Below, piece by piece: positions 60,982-64,000 of a stretch of DNA of 64,000 nucleotides. Source of the stretch: Acetispira formosa (nom. nud.) (GTDB lineage: Bacteria; Desulfobacterota; Desulfarculia; Adiutricales; Adiutricaceae); assembly GCA_023525915.1 (NCBI GenBank), contig CP026657.1, positions 3,000,001-3,064,000 of the forward strand, written 5' to 3'. Positions within the stretch are counted from its first letter, which is position 1. Every line of letters begins with the position of its first letter. The notes beneath the pieces were generated by a model, which saw only the letters and a program-made list of their open reading frames with translations, was not told where the DNA came from and ran no database searches. The translations under genes and the position numbers were made by a program.

Positions 60982-61971
60982 TCACTCGTCCCAGATTTTG
61001 GGAGCAATGTCGCCTACTATGCGTACTGCTTTCTGGCCCCGGGAAGAGCCGGCGAAGACTTTAAATTTCGGGACTCCCTCCACTTTTACTTCCAGCGGCT
61101 CTCGCACATCGTGCTTGAGCATGATCACATCGCCCTCCGAGAGGTTCATGATGTCTTCGCCGGTGATCATGGTCCGGCCGAGTTCAACCACCATATTGAC
61201 CTCAGCCTCGCGCACACGTTCGATAAAGCGATTGATCCAGGCGGTGTCAACTTCCAGCTGGTCACTCTGAAAACCCGCGTAGAGCTTGGAGCGTATGGGC
61301 TCGATGGTGGAGTAAGGGAGACAGATAATCAGGGTGCCGACTGTCTGTTCAAGCTCCACTTCAAATTTTATGACGATGACCACTTCGGTGGGAGCCACCA
61401 CGGAGGCGAACTGGGGGTTGGTTTCACCGCGCACGTAGCTCATGGTCAGGGGATGGACCGGGGCCCAGGCTTTTTCCAGGTCGTCCAGGGCCATCTTGAT
61501 GACCTTGGTGATCAAGCGCGCTTCAATGGGGGTGAAATCGCGGCCCTCCACTTTGATATAGCCCCGCCCGCTGCCGCCGAAGAAGCTGTCCACCAGGTTG
61601 AAGACCAGCTTGGTTTCAATGACCATGATGGCGTGGCCGCGCAGGGGATCAGCCTTGAAAATGTGAAGGCTGGTGGGCACCGGCAGAGCCCGCAGAAACT
61701 CACCGAACTTGATCATGTCGATGGAGAAGGCGGAGATATCTATCACCTTCCTGAGCGCTGTGGACATGGTCTGCCGGAAAAGGCGGGCGAAGCGGTCATT
61801 GAGTATTTCCAGGGTGGGCATGCGCCCGCGAATAATTCGATCCTGGCTGGTCAGGTCATAATTGGATATGCCGTCGCTGTCGCCGCTTTCGTCGGTTTCG
61901 GTTTCCACCTCGCCGCCGCCCATGCCCTTAAGCAGAGCATCGACTTCATCCTGCGTCAGAATTTTGGCCAT
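60982..61971 (-). CDS. fliM: Flagellar motor switch protein FliM
   Basis: A 329-residue C-ring protein that binds CheY-P through its N-terminus (ILTQDEVDALLKGM, the typical LSQxEIDALL form). The middle CheC-like domain follows (LEILNDRFARLFRQTMSTAL, FGGSGRGYIKVEGRDFTPIE), and the C-terminal SpoA domain binds FliN (VNMVVELGRTMITGEDIMNL, GDVIMLKHDVREPLEV). Length and order are normal. Downstream is fliN after a repeat, upstream fliL after two repeats. Confidence 0.96.
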   Translation of the reverse strand: MAKILTQDEVDALLKGMGGGEVETETDESGDSDGISNYDLTSQDRIIRGRMPTLEILNDRFARLFRQTMSTALRKVIDISAFSIDMIKFGEFLRALPVPTSLHIFKADPLRGHAIMVIETKLVFNLVDSFFGGSGRGYIKVEGRDFTPIEARLITKVIKMALDDLEKAWAPVHPLTMSYVRGETNPQFASVVAPTEVVIVIKFEVELEQTVGTLIICLPYSTIEPIRSKLYAGFQSDQLEVDTAWINRFIERVREAEVNMVVELGRTMITGEDIMNLSEGDVIMLKHDVREPLEVKVEGVPKFKVFAGSSRGQKAVRIVGDIAPKIWDE

Positions 61972-61988
61972 TTATATGAGCTCCATTC

Positions 61989-62150
61989 AATATAGCTTTT
62001 TCCCTTGAACTGGCGGTTCGCAGCTACGCAAAAAACGTGGTTTTTGCTTCGCGGGTTACCGCTTGACCGTCAAAACCAGTCGCTGACGCTCCGTCTCGCC
62101 CTCCATGGCTCGACCCCCATTGTATGGGGCGGAGTTGGCTTAGAATTGCT
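61989..62150 (+). repeat. Diverged family-A element
   Basis: It shows GGTTCGCAGCTACGC, a palindromic AAAAAACGTGGTTTTTGC, CCAGTCGCTGACGCTCC and an intact right end TTAGAATTGCTG. It lies 18 bp before the fliM start, on its upstream side. Confidence 0.8.
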
Positions 62151-62152
62151 GT

Positions 62153-62300
62153 CCGGCTCCCATTCTGGGCTATGCACGCTTTCCAGACCTTAAGAATGCC
62201 GACCATGTAGCCGCCGGGAGAAATGTTTTTGCCCGGCGAGGTGACTAAAGACCCCCGGAACCGGAGCCGGGCAAAAACATTTCTCCCGGCGGCGGACACC
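62153..62300. repeat. Family-C element, one hairpin
   Basis: GCCGGGAGAAATGTTTTTGC and its complement form the arms. The loop contains GTGACTAAAGACCCCCGG. It is inverted relative to 53825-53968 and shares its flank (TAGCC, CTTTCCAG). Together the two bracket flhA to fliM. Confidence 0.83.
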
Positions 62301-62359
62301 CTCTAAAAACTTTAAGCGATACACAGCGCCAGCCCTCCGCCGGAGGGCCAGCACCGTTT

Positions 62360-63013
62360 TTACTGCACCACGAATTCAGAAAAATAGATGTTCCTTATCT
62401 TGCCGCTGGTCAACTGGGTGTTGATGCGGTTGAGCATCTGGTTGCGGAGCCTCATCTTGCCGTCGAGAGTGGCTATGTCGTCAAACGACAGGCTCGACAG
62501 AAGAAGAAGGATCGTATCCCTGAACTGAGGCATTTTTAAATTAATCTCATTGGCCAGGTCCGGGTTCTCGGCCTCAATGCTCATGGTCAGCTTCAGGAAC
62601 CGCCGGCCCGCGCCGTCATTGAGGTTGACGATGAAGGGCTTGAACTCGATGTTCTGGGGCCCCAGCGCTTCAACGCCTTCACCTTCGCCGCCCTCACCGA
62701 CGGCAGCGCCGCCGGAAGCGGCTTCAGCGCCGCCCTTCTTGGGATCTTCAATGGGCGCGGCGGTGTCGTCACCGGGGGCGGGCGGAGGCGGTGCTGTGTC
62801 GCCGCCTTCCACGGCCGCCGTTTCAGGTGCTTTGGAGCCGCCCAGAAACATCATGGCCGCGAAAGCCCCGCCGCCGCCGATAGCCATGGCCAGAACGACG
62901 ATGATAATCAGCTTGAGCTTGCCGCCCTTCTTTTTAGGCGCGCCTTCCCCGCCTTCGCCTCCGCCTTCCACTTCCTGCTCTTCAGCGGGCGGATTCTTCT
63001 CTTTCTTAGCCAT
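62360..63013 (-). CDS. fliL: Flagellar basal body protein FliL
   Basis: A 217-residue single-pass inner-membrane protein. A charged N-terminus rich in Lys, Glu and Gly is followed by a membrane helix (about 32-55, KLIIIVVLAMAIGGGGAF), a Pro/Gly/Ala/Glu-rich periplasmic linker (about 60-115) and the FliL domain (FKPFIVNLNDGAGRRFLKLTM, IRNIYFSEFVVQ). FliL surrounds and supports the stator. It follows the motB-like gene by 155 bp. Confidence 0.9.
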   Translation of the reverse strand: MAKKEKNPPAEEQEVEGGGEGGEGAPKKKGGKLKLIIIVVLAMAIGGGGAFAAMMFLGGSKAPETAAVEGGDTAPPPPAPGDDTAAPIEDPKKGGAEAASGGAAVGEGGEGEGVEALGPQNIEFKPFIVNLNDGAGRRFLKLTMSIEAENPDLANEINLKMPQFRDTILLLLSSLSFDDIATLDGKMRLRNQMLNRINTQLTSGKIRNIYFSEFVVQ

Positions 63014-63168
63014 GTGGCACCTCCGTCATTATACTAAATCGTTCCATTTCACAGAGTTAAAGAATGCTAGTTTACTGCACACTGACACGCATTGAAAACT
63101 GACCGTTCGCGGCGGGTTGATCGTGCGCCAGTAAAAGGTTCAGTTTCATTGCTTTGGGCCTGTCGTCA

Positions 63169-63960
63169 TCAGCCTCGCCAGGAACTCTGTTCCGGCCGGT
63201 AGATGATAATCTCCAGGCGGCTGTTTTCCCAGGCCCGCTCCGAATCTTCAGTGCGCGGGCGCGAGCCGCCGTAACCGCCAAGGCGGAAGCGCTCTTCAGC
63301 CAGCCCCAGCCCGGTCAGGAACTCCATCACCACCTTCGAGCGCCTCAGAGACAGGTCATAGGCGGCCGGATCGTTCCCGCCCTCAAGAGGTGAGAGGGGG
63401 TTGGTGTGGCTTTCAATGCTCACCGGCAGCTGGACATTTTGTAAAAATACGGCCAGCTTCTCCAGCAGCAGGACATTGTCGTCCATCAGTATGGCGCCGC
63501 CTTCCGGGAAGAGGAGGGCTCTGTCCCACTTTATGACCAGCCCCCGGTTATCCCTGGAGAACTCAACCCCGCCGCGCGCGGCTTCTTCCAGCCGCTGGTA
63601 GTCGGGGGTTCGGGCCGGGTCCAGCTGAAAGACGGCCCGCTTGAATTCCTCCTGGTCGAACATGACGTTTTCCGGCAGACTATCGAGGTTTTCCATCAGC
63701 TCTATGACCGGGGCCAGAAGCGACTTGTCGGAAAACATCAGGGTCCCGTCGCCCCGCCGGATGTAATCGGCCTCTCCCTCCAGAACGCCCTCTTTAAGGA
63801 GGAAGTCAGTTCTGGGCGTTTGGGTGGTGATGCCGATTATCAGCACCAGAAAGGTCAGGAGTATGGTCACCAGGTCGGCGAAGGAAATTATCCAACTGAC
63901 GCTGCCAGGGGACGGCGAGGTGGAGCGTCCGGCCTTCCTCATCTCACAGCCCTTCCCCAT
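63169..63960 (-). CDS. motB: MotB-like stator protein
   Basis: A 263-residue stator component. The single membrane helix contains the proton/ion-carrying aspartate in SWIISFADLVTILLTFLVL. A plug/linker region follows, and the C-terminal OmpA-type peptidoglycan-binding domain shows LPVSIESHTNPLSP, DLSLRRSKVVMEFLTGLGL and RAWENSRLEIII. I use the ATG at 63960; an ATG seven codons upstream at 63981 is possible. The adjoining window edge probably leads into motA, as in related operons. Confidence 0.9.
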   Translation of the reverse strand: MGKGCEMRKAGRSTSPSPGSVSWIISFADLVTILLTFLVLIIGITTQTPRTDFLLKEGVLEGEADYIRRGDGTLMFSDKSLLAPVIELMENLDSLPENVMFDQEEFKRAVFQLDPARTPDYQRLEEAARGGVEFSRDNRGLVIKWDRALLFPEGGAILMDDNVLLLEKLAVFLQNVQLPVSIESHTNPLSPLEGGNDPAAYDLSLRRSKVVMEFLTGLGLAEERFRLGGYGGSRPRTEDSERAWENSRLEIIIYRPEQSSWRG

Positions 63961-64000
63961 TTTCTCTAAGGAGAAAGTCAAAGCCCCTGAAGTTGTAAGT

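Noticed and set aside
1826-62150. Insertion sequence carrying a transposase
   Set aside because: All family-A copies are too short to encode one, and no transposase, integrase or RAYT-like protein was found in any frame I recognised.
62332-62348. Terminator after fliL (GCCCTCCGCCGGAGGGC)
   Set aside because: The hairpin is good, but on the minus strand no T run follows, so I do not call it.

Overview
The window looks like chromosomal DNA of a motile, strictly anaerobic deltaproteobacterium (Desulfobacterota-like). The evidence is a CooC-type ATPase next to a DUF3786 protein (usual company of the Wood-Ljungdahl pathway), ferredoxin-dependent 2-oxoacid oxidoreductase with ADP-forming acyl-CoA synthetase, a corrinoid-type MttB methyltransferase, a sigma-54 activator, a Cys-rich Lgt signature and a motB-fliL-fliM-fliN-fliO-fliP-fliQ-fliR-flhB-flhA run. 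I cannot name the species. No rRNA, tRNA, CRISPR array, phage gene or transposase is visible.

Layout. 1-5 kb: two very large flagellins sharing a cysteine-bearing insert, the second behind a sigma-28 promoter. 5.3-8.9 kb: cooC, DUF3786 and a DHH phosphoesterase, with a five-copy 185-bp tandem array between. 9.6-13.9 kb: lgt, a GcvH-like protein without its lipoyl lysine, a GNAT enzyme, a radical SAM/SPASM protein and two half-size UPF0016 transporters. 14.1-14.9 kb: a 0.77-kb inverted repeat. 14.9-24.8 kb: housekeeping genes (pcm, a SprT/DUF2786 protein, a queuosine-precursor transporter, tex, jag, yidC, an rnpA-yidD fusion, rpmH, dksA). 25.2-40 kb: potD, then a same-strand run gdh, four-subunit oxidoreductase, acyl-CoA synthetase, MFS, SSS symporter and mttB, with a divergent sigma-54 activator. 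This reads as a route from amino acid to 2-oxoacid to acyl-CoA to acid plus ATP. 40.5-48.1 kb: an M20 amidohydrolase, a lipoprotein, and a cell-envelope cassette with a Csd6/Pgp2-like YkuD-NTF2 protein, an unknown bitopic protein and a Csd4/Pgp1-like M99 carboxypeptidase. 48.3-53.8 kb: mtaB, nif3-like, a COG1579 Zn-ribbon protein and an NlpC/P60-like protein. 54-64 kb: the flagellar export, switch and stator genes.

The most unusual content lies between the genes. At least six families of palindromic or terminal-inverted-repeat elements (called A to F here) fill most intergenic gaps. In several families the loop or core sequence is conserved while stem sequences differ between copies and stay self-complementary. 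One family supplies stop codons to neighbouring genes. Pairs of copies bracket functional blocks. No mobilising enzyme is encoded in the window.
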